Source: DATBGZ01 sp036557785
Lineage (GTDB): Bacteria; Actinomycetota; Actinomycetes; Mycobacteriales; Micromonosporaceae
NCBI GenBank assembly: GCA_036557785.1
Contig: DATBGZ010000038.1
Location: 140,530 to 204,529 of the forward strand
Direction of reading: 5' to 3'
DNA: 64,000 nt
This document shows positions 45,709-54,546 of this stretch, piece by piece (position 1 is the stretch's first letter; each line of letters starts with the position of its first letter). The translations under genes were made by a program, and so were the position numbers. The notes under the pieces are model-generated. The model was not told where the DNA came from and did no database searches. It was given only the letters and a program-made list of their open reading frames with translations.

Positions 45709-47012
45709 TCCTCCGGTCGCTGCGCGTGATGCTGCCCGATGGTGAGCGACCGGCTTCGGTCCACGTCGAGGACGGGCGGATCGTGGCGATCGGTCCCTAC
45801 GATGCCGGGTTAGCGCCCGAAGGACAGCACGCCGATGGCGAGGATCTCGGGGACCTGGTCCTCATGCCGGGGCTTGTCGACACCCACGTGCACGTCAACG
45901 AGCCGGGTCGCACCGAGTGGGAAGGCTTCCAGACCGCCACCCGGGCAGCGGCCGCCGGTGGCATAACGACGGTTGTCGACATGCCGCTGAACTCGATCCC
46001 GCCCACCGTCTCCGTCGCGGCGCTGGCGGTGAAGCGGGCGGCCGCGGCGGGACAGTGCCATGTGGACGTCGGCTTCTGGGGTGGCGCAGTGCCGGGCAAC
46101 GCGGACGACCTGCGCCCGCTGCACGAGGCCGGCGTCTTCGGTTTCAAGTGCTTCCTCGTCGACTCGGGGGTTCCCGAGTTCCCACCGCTGAGCGCGGCCG
46201 AGCTCGACGCCGCGTTCTCCACAGTGGACGCGTTGTTCCTGGTGCACGCCGAGGACCCGACGATCGTGCGCCCGGCGCCGCCGTCACGTCGCTATCGCGA
46301 CTTCCTGAACTCCCGGCCGCCGCAGGCCGAGGTCGCCGCGGTACGGACGGTGCTGGCGGCCGCGAGCCGGACGGGAGCCCGGGTGCACCTCCTGCATCTG
46401 TCGGCGGCGCAGGTGCTGCCGCTGCTCGCCGAGGCGAAGGACGAGGGCGTCCGGGTCACGGCCGAGACGTGTCCGCACTACCTGACGCTCTCGGCGGAGG
46501 GCGTGCCCGATGCCGGCGTGGCCTACAAGTGCTGCCCGCCGATCCGGGACGCGGCGAACCGCAACGAGCTGTGGGATGCGCTCGCCGCGGGCGTCCTCGA
46601 CTGCGTTGTCTCCGACCACTCTCCCTGTACCGCCGACCTCAAGCAGACCGACATCGGGGATTTCGCCGCGGCCTGGGGCGGGATCGCGTCGGTCCAGCTC
46701 GGCCTTTCGCTCCTCTGGACGGAGGCTGAGGCCCGAGGAGTCGACCTCGAGGACGTGGTGCGCTGGATGTCGCGGCACCCCGCCGACCTCGCCGGGCTGG
46801 TCCACAAGGGACGGATCGAGGTCGGGGCCGACGCCGACCTGGTCGCCTTCGACCCCACCGCCACGTGGGTGGTCGACGGGCGCATGCTGCATCACCGCAA
46901 CCCGATCACGCCCTACGTGGGACGCACCCTTCGGGGCATGGTGCGGGCCACCTGGCTGCGCGGGGTTCTGGTCGACGGCAGCACGCCGCGGGGCCGGTTG
47001 CTGATCCGATGA
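45705..47012 (+). CDS. allB: Allantoinase
   Basis: 435 residues from a GTG overlapping the previous stop by four bases. Hydrolyses allantoin to allantoate in the cytosol. Metal ligands: DTHVHVNEPGRTEWEGF (two His), the carboxylated Lys in GFKCFLVDSG, LVHAED, LLHLSAAQ and the Asp in VSDHSPC. All intact. Confidence 0.94.
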   Translation: MILRSLRVMLPDGERPASVHVEDGRIVAIGPYDAGLAPEGQHADGEDLGDLVLMPGLVDTHVHVNEPGRTEWEGFQTATRAAAAGGITTVVDMPLNSIPPTVSVAALAVKRAAAAGQCHVDVGFWGGAVPGNADDLRPLHEAGVFGFKCFLVDSGVPEFPPLSAAELDAAFSTVDALFLVHAEDPTIVRPAPPSRRYRDFLNSRPPQAEVAAVRTVLAAASRTGARVHLLHLSAAQVLPLLAEAKDEGVRVTAETCPHYLTLSAEGVPDAGVAYKCCPPIRDAANRNELWDALAAGVLDCVVSDHSPCTADLKQTDIGDFAAAWGGIASVQLGLSLLWTEAEARGVDLEDVVRWMSRHPADLAGLVHKGRIEVGADADLVAFDPTATWVVDGRMLHHRNPITPYVGRTLRGMVRATWLRGVLVDGSTPRGRLLIR

Positions 47013-47992
47013 CGTCCTTTGTGGAGTTCCCGGACCTCGCCTCCCGACTGCTGGGCGGCGGTGTGGTCGCCTGCAACGACGAGTTCTTCGCCCCCGCGGA
47101 CAGCCTGGTCGAGCCGGCCGCGCCGGTGTTCACGCCCCGGACCTTCGGGTCGAAGGGCCAGGTCTACGACGGATGGGAGACCCGACGGCGGCGCGAACCG
47201 GGCCATGACTGGGCGATCGTCCGGTTGGGCGTGCCCGGGATCGTCGCGGGCGTGGTGGTGGACACGTCCTTCTTCGTCGGCAACTATCCACCGTACGCCT
47301 CGATCGACGCCACCTCCGTCGAGGGCTACCCCTCACCGGCGGAGCTGGTCGAGGCCACCTGGCACGAGCTGCTCCCGCGCTCGCCACTGCGCGGCGATGC
47401 CGCCAACCCGTTCCCCGTGGCCGGCCCGGCGCGTTCGGGCTCGGCCCCGGTCACCCACGTCCGGCTCAACATCTACCCCGACGGCGGCGTGGCCCGCCTG
47501 CGCGTGCACGGCCAGCCCGTACCGGACCCGCGGTTCCTGGGCCTCGGCACGCTGGTCGACCTCGCCGCGACCGAGCACGGTGGACGGGTCATCGACGCCA
47601 GCAACCGCTTCTACGGCAACCCCGACAACCTGCTGCTGCCCGGGTTCGCGCGCAGCATGGGGGAGGGCTGGGAGACCGCCCGGCGCCGCGACGACGGCAA
47701 CGACTGGGTGCTCGTACGGTTGGGGCTGCGGGGCACGGTACGCGTTGCCGAGCTCGACACGACCCACTTCAAGGGCAATGCTCCCGGCTGGGCCCGGCTC
47801 ACCGCAGCCTCCACTGTGGAGGAGACCGCAGCCGGGGCGGAGTGGGTCGAGATCGTGGCGCGGACCCGGTTGCAGCCCGACACGCGGCACCGGTTCCTCA
47901 TCGGCACCCGTACCGCCGCCAGCCACGTGCGCCTGGACGTCTACCCCGACGGCGGGATGGCCCGACTCCGCCTTCTGGGCGAGCCGTCCTGA
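47009..47992 (+). CDS. alc: Allantoicase
   Basis: 327 residues from the ATG at 47009, overlapping allB by four bases. Splits allantoate to ureidoglycolate and urea. The two homologous jelly-roll halves are visible as repeated VYDGWETRRRREPGHDWAIV / GWETARRRDDGNDWVLV and RLNIYPDGGVARLRVHG / RLDVYPDGGMARLRLLG. Last gene of the operon; no ureidoglycolate-processing gene follows. Confidence 0.94.
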   Translation: MTSFVEFPDLASRLLGGGVVACNDEFFAPADSLVEPAAPVFTPRTFGSKGQVYDGWETRRRREPGHDWAIVRLGVPGIVAGVVVDTSFFVGNYPPYASIDATSVEGYPSPAELVEATWHELLPRSPLRGDAANPFPVAGPARSGSAPVTHVRLNIYPDGGVARLRVHGQPVPDPRFLGLGTLVDLAATEHGGRVIDASNRFYGNPDNLLLPGFARSMGEGWETARRRDDGNDWVLVRLGLRGTVRVAELDTTHFKGNAPGWARLTAASTVEETAAGAEWVEIVARTRLQPDTRHRFLIGTRTAASHVRLDVYPDGGMARLRLLGEPS

Positions 47993-48102
47993 TCCGATAC
48001 GTACCGCCCATTTCTGAAGACGGCAGGACGATTGCGCACCGGCTGCAGTGGCCCCACGCTGGGTGGGCACAGCGGGGGCGACGGTGGTGAGGGGAGGCGT
48101 CT

Positions 48103-49278
48103 GTGGCGGCACGGGTGGTGCTCGATGTCCCGTCAGGCGGTCGGTCGGGTTTCCTGCGGGGGCTCGGCGTCCTGCTGGGCTCGGTGCTGGTCGCCATCGG
48201 CGTGATCGCCACGCCGTTCACGCTGCTGTTCGCAGTCGGCTTCGCCGCCGACTACGCCGGCATCATCAGTGGGGACGCGAAGGCCAGCGATGTGCTCTGG
48301 TCCCTGCTCGCGCTGGTGGTCACGGTCGTGCTCGCCTGGCTCGGGCTGCGCCTGATCCGCGGGCGGCGCCGGCTCGGCCTCTACCTGCGCAAGTTCGGGT
48401 ACGGAGACTCGACCCGGGCGGTCACCGGCGCGCTCACCTCCGCCGTCGGTCGGCGGGTGCGGGTGGTGACCCTCGACGACGCCATGGTCACCCCGGTACC
48501 CCCGCCCCGGTGGCGGCGCCGACTCGCCGGACTGGCTCTGATCGTATTCACCGGCGTGGTCGTGTACTTCGTCCTCTGGGTCCGCGGCGGGGGCATCGAG
48601 CGGAGCGTGGCCAACGGTCAGCACACGGACCCCGGACAGGCGGACAACATCAAGGACTCCTTCGGCGCTGCCATGGGCAACGCGTTCGCCGATGCCATCG
48701 GGATGGCAGTCCTGTTGGTTCTCATCGGTTTTGTCATGCTGCTGGCCGGCGGCATCGCGGTCTTCGCCGCGGGCGCCTGGGTCGCCGCGATCCGGGCCGG
48801 GCGCTTCACCCGGCGTACGATCGACACGGAGTCGGCCATCGCGCCGATCGCGACGAGGATCGGCGCGCTGAGCCGGAAGATCTTCAGCCCCCGGCTGTTC
48901 GTGACCCGCGTGACCGGCCCGATCTGGCAGGCGGCGGTGCGCGGCCTCGGTGCCGCAGCGGACGTGGTCATCATCGACGTGTCTCACCCGACCGACCCGC
49001 TGCTGTGGGAGGTCGAGACGATGAAGCTGATGTTCGGCGACCGCTGGGTGCTGGTGGGCGCGTACGAGCACGTGGGTGCCCTCGGCGACCAGCGCACCGC
49101 GGCCGGAACCGACAACCGCGCGCGGCTGGCCCGCCTGCTCGACGGCGAGGAGATCATCGCCTACGGCCACGCCCCCGCCGATCGCAAGCGCTTCATCCGA
49201 GCGCTGCGCAATCGCCTGTACCGCAAGACGCCGCGCCACCCCCTCGCGCCGACGATGTCCACCGCCGCTGCCCGTTAG
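48103..49278 (+). CDS. Membrane protein with split TIR-like region
   Basis: 391 residues from a GTG with GGGGAGG upstream. Two N-terminal membrane segments (about 20-85), then a cytosolic block LYLRKFGYGDSTRAVTGALT ... RRVRVVTLDDAMVTPVP, two more membrane segments (about 145-230), then VVIIDVSHPTDPLLWEVETM and FGDRWVLVGAYEHV. The first block resembles the first strand of TIR-like domains and the last resembles their DVSxPTxxLLWEIE region. No enzyme residue can be assigned. I infer a TIR-like fold interrupted by membrane helices; function unknown. Confidence 0.6.
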   Translation: MAARVVLDVPSGGRSGFLRGLGVLLGSVLVAIGVIATPFTLLFAVGFAADYAGIISGDAKASDVLWSLLALVVTVVLAWLGLRLIRGRRRLGLYLRKFGYGDSTRAVTGALTSAVGRRVRVVTLDDAMVTPVPPPRWRRRLAGLALIVFTGVVVYFVLWVRGGGIERSVANGQHTDPGQADNIKDSFGAAMGNAFADAIGMAVLLVLIGFVMLLAGGIAVFAAGAWVAAIRAGRFTRRTIDTESAIAPIATRIGALSRKIFSPRLFVTRVTGPIWQAAVRGLGAAADVVIIDVSHPTDPLLWEVETMKLMFGDRWVLVGAYEHVGALGDQRTAAGTDNRARLARLLDGEEIIAYGHAPADRKRFIRALRNRLYRKTPRHPLAPTMSTAAAR

Positions 49279-49285
49279 CCCACCG

Positions 49286-49327
49286 CTCGGCTCAGTCGAC
49301 TCGGCTCAGTCGACTCGGCTCACTCGA
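49286..49327. repeat. 14-bp tandem repeat, three copies
   Basis: CTCGGCTCAGTCGA at 49286-49299 and 49300-49313, with one change in the third copy at 49314-49327. It lies between the convergent membrane protein and arfB genes and covers the arfB stop. Confidence 0.8.
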
Positions 49328-49745
49328 CGTCGGGGCGGCGGGAGCGCTTGAGCTGACCGCGGCGCTTCTTGGCTTCGATGCGTCGATCTACCGAGGCCGC
49401 GGTGGGGCGGGTCGGCCGGCGCCGGCGCGGCGGCGGGGCGATCGCGGCGGCGACGAGGGCGACGAGCCGGGCCGCGGCGGCCTCCCGGTTGCGCAGTTGG
49501 GACCGGAACTCGGAGGCGACCACGGTCAGCGCCGTCCCGGTCAGCCGGGTGGCGAGCCGGGCCAGCGCGCGCTGTCGCAGGGCGTCGGAGAGAGCCGCCG
49601 TCGTGCCGAGGTCCCACGTCAGCTCGACCCGGCTGTCGCTGGTGTTCACGCCCTGTCCGCCGGGGCCGCCGCTGTGCGAGAACCGCCACTGCAGCTCGCC
49701 CGCCGGGACCGTGACGTTCGGCGGCACCTGGAGGTCCCCGAGCAC
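49320..49745 (-). CDS. arfB: Alternative ribosome-rescue factor (peptidyl-tRNA hydrolase)
   Basis: 141 residues. It frees peptides from ribosomes stalled without a stop codon. The GGQ motif is in SHSGGPGGQGVNTSDSRVEL (about 28-47), and the basic C-terminal tail (RRIEAKKRRGQLKRSRR) that enters the empty mRNA channel is present. No frame problem. Confidence 0.93.
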   Translation of the reverse strand: MLGDLQVPPNVTVPAGELQWRFSHSGGPGGQGVNTSDSRVELTWDLGTTAALSDALRQRALARLATRLTGTALTVVASEFRSQLRNREAAAARLVALVAAAIAPPPRRRRPTRPTAASVDRRIEAKKRRGQLKRSRRPDVE

Positions 49746-49794
49746 CTGCTCATTCTGTCAGGTCCGCGACCGCGCCACGCCGCACCCGTACGGC

Positions 49795-50763
49795 TCAGGG
49801 GATCAGCAGCAGCTTGCCCGTGGTCCGGCGGGACCCGAGGTCCGTGTGGGCCCGGCCCGCCTGCGCGAGCGGGTACCGGTCGTGGATGTGGACCAGGAGC
49901 CCGTCGGCGATGAACGCGAACAGATCATCGGTACGCTGGCGCAACTCGGCCGGCGTCGCGACGTAGTGCGCCACGGCGGGTCGGGTCAGGTAGACCGAAC
50001 CGGCGGAGTTGAGCCGCTGCGGATCGACGGGCTCGACCGGTCCGCTCGCCGCACCGAAGAGCGCGAGCACTCCCCGCCGGCGCAGGCTCGCCAGGCTGGC
50101 ATCGAAGGTGGCGGCGCCGACCCCGTCATAGGCGGCGGCGACGCCGGCGCCGCTCGTGAGCCGGCGTACCTCGGCGGCCACGTCCACGCCGGTGTCGTAC
50201 CGGATGACCTCGTCGGCGCCGGCCTCGCGGGCGAGGCGCTCCTTGGCGTCGGTGGAGACCGTACCGATGACCCGTGCGCCGCGGCGCTTCGCGATCTGGG
50301 TGAGCAGCAGCCCGACGCCTCCCGCCGCCGCATGCACGAGCACGGTGTCGCCGGGACGTACCGGGTACACGTCGAAGACCAGCGCGTGCGCGGTCAGTCC
50401 CTGCAGCATCATCGCGGCCGCGGTCTCGTCGCTGACGCCGTCGGGCACCGGCACCACGAGATCAGCCGGCACCACGGCCCGCTGTGCGTACGCGCCGTCC
50501 AGTGACGCCGACACCACGCGGTCCCCGACCCGTACGGACGTGACCGCGGGGCCCACCGCGACCACCGTGCCTGCCCCTTCCGAGCCGAGCACCCGGGGCA
50601 ACCTGCTCGGGTACCGGCCGATACGGTTATAGATATCAACGAAGTTCACGCCGGTGGCGGAGAGTTCCACCAGCACCTGGCCCTCGCCAGGAACCGGCTC
50701 GGGCGTATCCTCGAGCACCAGCTGCTCCGGCCCTCCGTGAGCCCGCAGCACGATCGCCTGCAT
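49795..50763 (-). CDS. NADPH:quinone reductase-like oxidoreductase (MDR family)
   Basis: 322 residues from the ATG at 50763; one at 50781 is possible. GroES-like domain with GVNFVDIYNRIGRYPSRLP and GSEGAGTVVAVG; Rossmann domain with VHAAAGGVGLLLTQIAKRRG. No zinc ligands, as in the QOR subfamily. Reduces quinones or enones with NADPH. Divergent from the thioesterase gene. Confidence 0.9.
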   Translation of the reverse strand: MQAIVLRAHGGPEQLVLEDTPEPVPGEGQVLVELSATGVNFVDIYNRIGRYPSRLPRVLGSEGAGTVVAVGPAVTSVRVGDRVVSASLDGAYAQRAVVPADLVVPVPDGVSDETAAAMMLQGLTAHALVFDVYPVRPGDTVLVHAAAGGVGLLLTQIAKRRGARVIGTVSTDAKERLAREAGADEVIRYDTGVDVAAEVRRLTSGAGVAAAYDGVGAATFDASLASLRRRGVLALFGAASGPVEPVDPQRLNSAGSVYLTRPAVAHYVATPAELRQRTDDLFAFIADGLLVHIHDRYPLAQAGRAHTDLGSRRTTGKLLLIP

Positions 50764-50863
50764 GAAACCAGCCAACCACATCACACCCGGCGGACCTTCC
50801 CGGCAGTGCGTGACGCGCATGCCCGTACGGTTGCCCCGGCGGTGGTCACGGACAGGAGCAGGC

Positions 50864-51679
50864 GTGGCGGGGTTCGATGAGGCGACGCGGGTCGAGGCGG
50901 CGGGCGACGGTACGTACCGCGCGCAGCTCGACCCGGAGTGGACGGTCGGCGGCAGGCCCCACGGCGGCTACCTGCTGGCGCTCGTGGGCCGTGCCGTGCT
51001 CGCGGTGACGGCCGACCACCCGCAACCGCTCTCGGCCAGCGCCGTCTACGCCAGCTCGCCCGAGGTCGGACCCGCCACGGTCAGCGTCGAGGTGATCCGG
51101 GCCGGCCGCCTGGCAAGCCAGGTCCGAGCCCGGCTCAGCCAGCAGGGCCGGGTCCGCGTCGAGGCGCTGTTCGTCACGGGCGCACTCGAGGAGGCGCCGG
51201 AGGCCCGCTTCGCCGACGCGCCACCACCGGCCGTCGCGCCCATCGAGGAATGCACCCGCCTGCCGATGGAGCCGATGGGTCCGGGGTTCCGTATCGCGAT
51301 GCTCGACATGGTCGCCCAGCACATCGACCCCGCGTCGTTCGCCGACGCCCGAGCCGACATGCGTGGCTGGCTCGCCTTCGACGACCGCACCGGTGCCGGC
51401 GAGCCGGACATCTGGCGGCGGGACACGGTGAGCCTGCTCTACGCCGCCGACGCGTTCCCGCCGCCGACGCTGACGCTGGGCAGCATCGGCTGGGTACCGA
51501 CGCTGGAGCTGACCGCCTACCTGCGGTCGATTCCGGCGCCCGGGCCGCTGCGGATCCGGCAGCGGTCCCGCCTCGTCGCGGGCGGCCTGGTCGACATCGT
51601 CTGCGAGGCGTGGGACAGCCTCGACCGGGTCGTCGTGCAGGCCACCCAGCTCGCCGCAGTCCGCATGCCCACGGCCTGA
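50864..51679 (+). CDS. TesB-like acyl-CoA thioesterase
   Basis: 271 residues from the GTG at 50864 with CAGGAG upstream. Double hotdog pattern: PEWTVGGRPHGGYLLALVGRA in the first half, YASSPEVGPATVSVEVIRAG, and a second half ending VQATQLAAVR. This is the TesB-like thioesterase family common in actinobacteria. Substrate unknown. Confidence 0.85.
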   Translation: MAGFDEATRVEAAGDGTYRAQLDPEWTVGGRPHGGYLLALVGRAVLAVTADHPQPLSASAVYASSPEVGPATVSVEVIRAGRLASQVRARLSQQGRVRVEALFVTGALEEAPEARFADAPPPAVAPIEECTRLPMEPMGPGFRIAMLDMVAQHIDPASFADARADMRGWLAFDDRTGAGEPDIWRRDTVSLLYAADAFPPPTLTLGSIGWVPTLELTAYLRSIPAPGPLRIRQRSRLVAGGLVDIVCEAWDSLDRVVVQATQLAAVRMPTA

Positions 51680-51713
51680 GCTCGCGCGGCCCCTGCCCCG
51701 GCGCTCACGTACG

Positions 51714-51912
51714 GTAGCCGATTTCGGCGGGGTCGCGTGCATGCGCGCTTTTCGCTTTGCTCAGGTGCGTCTGACGCAACGGCCGCTCAGCTGGTAGCGT
51801 TCAGGCATCTGCATGGGTCGAGTAAGCGAGCGTGGCTACTGTGGGTAGTCGATTTCGGCGGGGTCGCGTGCATGCGCGCTTTTCGCTTTGCTCAGGTGCG
51901 TCTGACGCAACG
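51714..51912 (+). repeat. Dispersed element, copies C and D (tandem duplication)
   Basis: Segments 51714-51781 and 51845-51912 are identical over 68 bases but for one C/T difference. Each contains the core at its right end (51753-51779 and 51884-51910), TTTGCTCAGGTGCGTCTGAC then GCAAC. The following ~40 bases are also related (CTGGTAGCGTTCAGGCAT and CTGGGAGTATTCAGGCAT). Confidence 0.85.
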
Positions 51913-51943
51913 CCCTGTGCGCTGGGAGTATTCAGGCATTCAC

Positions 51944-51973
51944 ATAGTCCGAATTCGTGAATTCAGCGACTAT
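51944..51973. promoter_or_regulatory. Operator-like inverted repeat before the XRE gene
   Basis: ATAGTC (51944-51949), GAATTC (51951-51956), GAATTC (51959-51964) and GACTAT (51968-51973) form a 30-bp nearly symmetric site. It lies 68 bases upstream of the chosen XRE start and includes a GTG in the same frame. Binding by the XRE protein is an inference. Confidence 0.5.
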
Positions 51974-52040
51974 CAGTAGTGGATCCGCGCGTGGTCGTGC
52001 AGCGGTTGCGCGAGCATCCACCGGCGCGCAGGCTGACGCC

Positions 52041-52802
52041 ATGAACGGGGATGAGACATCGAATATCAAAGATGACAGCGCGCCCGCCGCGGACGGCCCG
52101 GTCGACCGGGAGTGGGTCCAGGTCGCCGACGAGCGGGAGGCGGAGTTTCCGACACTGGGCGGTCGATACCCGCTCTCCGGTCTGCTGCGGCGAGCGCGAC
52201 GCATCGCCCACCTGAGTCAGCGGGAGCTTGCCAGGCGCGCCGGCGTGGCTGCGTCCACGGTGAGCAGAGTGGAGTCGGGCGCGATCACACCGACAATACC
52301 GGCGTTCGAACGTCTGCTGGCGGTAGCTGGGCTCCGGCTCGTGGTGGTTGACGATGAGGGGCATGTCATTACGCCGATGCGCGACATCCCCGACACGCGC
52401 AACGGGGGCGGCTGGCGCTATCCGTCGCATCTGGACATCATCCTCGATCCGCGCCCAGGGGAGTGGTGGGCCGACAGCTACGGCCTGGCCCGGCCGCCGG
52501 AGACGTTCCACCGCGACCACGCTCGCCGCCTGGCCAAGCAGGCGCGCTCGAAGTGGGAGGTCCGGGTGGCCCAGTTCCGCAACGCGCCCGAGCCGCCTGA
52601 CGTGGACAGGCGGGAGATGTGGCGTGCCCGTCAGGAGCAGGCTTCGGCCAAGCCGCGGCCACGGAAGGTCGTTGACTCTTCTCAATTCGACTCGGATGAG
52701 TGGTCCGACCAGGACATGAAGGACTGGCTCGATGCCGCGGACGATACGGTGAGCGACCAGGCGGCGCAGGCACGCCCGCCGGACGGCTCACCGCCGTGCT
52801 GA
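52041..52802 (+). CDS. XRE-family HTH regulator with unassigned C-terminus
   Basis: 253 residues from the ATG at 52041; a GTG at 51957 in frame lies inside the inverted repeat and is less likely. The HTH reads LSGLLRRARRIAHLSQREL then ARRAGVAASTVSRVESGAIT (about 45-85). The rest has YPSHLDIILDPRPGEWW and PETFHRDHARRLAKQARSKW, a pattern I have seen only in actinobacterial XRE proteins. The 3' end (DTVSDQAAQARPPDG) is duplicated just past the stop. Flanked by dispersed-element copies C/D and inverted copy E. Confidence 0.8.
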   Translation: MNGDETSNIKDDSAPAADGPVDREWVQVADEREAEFPTLGGRYPLSGLLRRARRIAHLSQRELARRAGVAASTVSRVESGAITPTIPAFERLLAVAGLRLVVVDDEGHVITPMRDIPDTRNGGGWRYPSHLDIILDPRPGEWWADSYGLARPPETFHRDHARRLAKQARSKWEVRVAQFRNAPEPPDVDRREMWRARQEQASAKPRPRKVVDSSQFDSDEWSDQDMKDWLDAADDTVSDQAAQARPPDGSPPC

Positions 52803-52852
52803 TCAGACGGCACGGTGAGCGTCCAGGCGGCGCAGGCACGCCCGCCGGGCGG
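52746..52852 (+). repeat. 66-bp-period direct duplication across the XRE stop
   Basis: A 41-base segment beginning ACGGTGAGCG and containing CCAGGCGGCGCAGGCACGCC occurs at 52746-52786 and 52812-52852 with two differences. The period is 22 codons; the TGA at 52800-52802 lies between the copies, so the second copy is outside the gene. Confidence 0.85.
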
Positions 52853-52944
52853 CGCCGAGGCCGGCTGATCCGCACTACGCAGCGTGACGCGTGCGGCGCG
52901 CCTATAGATCTCACGACAATGAATCTCACCAGCTCAGGTGGGTG

Positions 52945-52971
52945 TTGCGTGAGAAGCACCTGAGCAAACCG
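52945..52971 (-). repeat. Dispersed element, copy E
   Basis: On the plus strand TTGCGTGAGAAGCACCTGAG then CAAACCG, inverted relative to C and D. Together they bracket the XRE gene. Flank CAATGAATCTCACCAGCTC on its outer side parallels the AT-rich flank of copy B. Confidence 0.75.
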
Positions 52972-53048
52972 CCTCGCGCGCGAATGTGCCACCGAACGCG
53001 AAACGAGTCACTCTGCGTAGCCGTTGCGGCGGGGGCCCAACGCAGGGG

Positions 53049-54536
53049 TCAGCTGAGCCGGGCCCGCAGAACCTTCCGGTCGACCTTGAGGACCGAGGTG
53101 AGCGGGATGGCGTCGAGGATGCGCACCTCGCGCGGGTACTTGTTCGCGGCGAGGTGCTGCTTCGCGTAGGCGACCAGCTCCGACGGAGTGAGGGTGGCAC
53201 CGGGCACCAGCGACACGAATGCCACGACCTCCTCGCCGAGCCGGTCGTCCGGGCGCCCCACGACCGCCGCCATGGCGACCTGCGGGTGGGCGGTGAGCAC
53301 GTCCTCGACGTCGCGCGGGTAGATGTTGTAGCCGCCCCGGATGATGAGATCCTTGATCCTGTCCACAATGGTCAGATACCCGTCGGCGTCGAGCCGCCCA
53401 ACATCGCCGGTGTGGAACCACTCGCCCTGCGGCTGCTCCGTGTCCCAGTAGCGGGCCATAACGTTCGGCCCGCTGATGAGGACCTCGCCATCCTCGCCGG
53501 TGGGCACGTCGGCGCCGGACGGGTCGACGACCCGGATCCGCACGCCCGGCACCGGCCGCCCGACCGTTCCGTGTCGCGGGGCAGCCGGCGGGTTCGTGGT
53601 CGCGATGCCGGCCGTCTCGGTGCAGCCGTACCCCTCGAGGATCATGGATCCCGGTACCCGCCGGACCCATTCCGACCGCACCGCCGGCGGTAGCGGCGAC
53701 GCGCCGGAGTAGACGTAGCGCAGCTCGGTCAGGTCGTACTCCTCGAGCGGGCAGGCGAGCAGCATGGCGATCGTCGATGGCACCATGGTCGCGGTCTGCG
53801 ACCGGTGCTCAGCCGCCAGGCGCAGCCACGTGGTCGCGTCGAACCAGCGCAGCAGCACTCCCGTGGTCGGCTCGGGCAGGTGCATCCCGCCCACGCTCAC
53901 CATGAGCCCGAACGAGTGCGACAGGGGCAGGCCGCTGATGCCGCGCGTCACTCCGGGCACATGCGTCGCGGCCCGGGACGCCGCGCCGGCGTGGCTGAGG
54001 TTGGCGTGCGTCAGGCAGACGCCGCGGCTGCGGCCGGTCGTACCGCCGGTGTAGAGCAGCGCGGCCAGGTCACCGCCGCGTCGTTCCACAATGGACGACG
54101 GCTCGTGCCGCTCCAGCTCGGTGAAATCCACGACACCCGAACGCCCGTCGCCCACAACCACGATGGGTACCGGCCGGCCGTCGGTCGCGTCGATCGCGAC
54201 GTCGAGCAGCTCAGGTGAGGTGATGACCGCGGCCGCGCCGGAGTCGGCCAGGATGTGGCGCAGCTCGGGCCGGGAGATGAGGAAGATGACCGGTGTCACG
54301 ACCGCACCGACCCGCCAGGTCGCCGAGTAGACGATGCCGACCTCCGGGCAGTTCGCCATGAAGACCACGACCCGGTCGCCGGGCTCGACGCCGATCGCTC
54401 GCAGTCCCGTCGCGACCCGACACGCGCGCTCGTGCAGCTCCCCGGAGCGATACCAGCGGCCCTCGTAGCAGAGCACCGGATGGTCGCCGAGCCGTTGCAG
54501 CGAATCCTCGCCGAGGCGAGCGAGGTTGACCTCCAT
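53049..54536 (-). CDS. Acyl-CoA synthetase / AMP-dependent ligase
   Basis: 495 residues from the ATG at 54536. Activates a carboxylic acid with ATP and transfers it to CoA. P-loop LLYTGGTTGRSRGV, A5 motif EGYGCTETAG, A7 FHTGDVGRLD, A8 IKDLIIRGGYNIYPRDVEDV and catalytic Lys in LTSVLKVDRKVL are all present. A fatty or aromatic acid substrate is likely. Ten bases after the LigD polymerase stop, same strand. Confidence 0.92.
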   Translation of the reverse strand: MEVNLARLGEDSLQRLGDHPVLCYEGRWYRSGELHERACRVATGLRAIGVEPGDRVVVFMANCPEVGIVYSATWRVGAVVTPVIFLISRPELRHILADSGAAAVITSPELLDVAIDATDGRPVPIVVVGDGRSGVVDFTELERHEPSSIVERRGGDLAALLYTGGTTGRSRGVCLTHANLSHAGAASRAATHVPGVTRGISGLPLSHSFGLMVSVGGMHLPEPTTGVLLRWFDATTWLRLAAEHRSQTATMVPSTIAMLLACPLEEYDLTELRYVYSGASPLPPAVRSEWVRRVPGSMILEGYGCTETAGIATTNPPAAPRHGTVGRPVPGVRIRVVDPSGADVPTGEDGEVLISGPNVMARYWDTEQPQGEWFHTGDVGRLDADGYLTIVDRIKDLIIRGGYNIYPRDVEDVLTAHPQVAMAAVVGRPDDRLGEEVVAFVSLVPGATLTPSELVAYAKQHLAANKYPREVRILDAIPLTSVLKVDRKVLRARLS

Positions 54537-54546
54537 GCCGCGGATG

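Larger units (their letters stand above)
51680..52040. other. 361-bp non-coding region with tandem element copies and an operator-like inverted repeat
   Basis: Holds dispersed-element copies C and D as a 131-bp-period direct duplication, then the inverted repeat at 51944-51973. No gene seen. Local base composition is lower in GC at 51930-51975 than around it, as expected for the XRE promoter. Confidence 0.6.
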
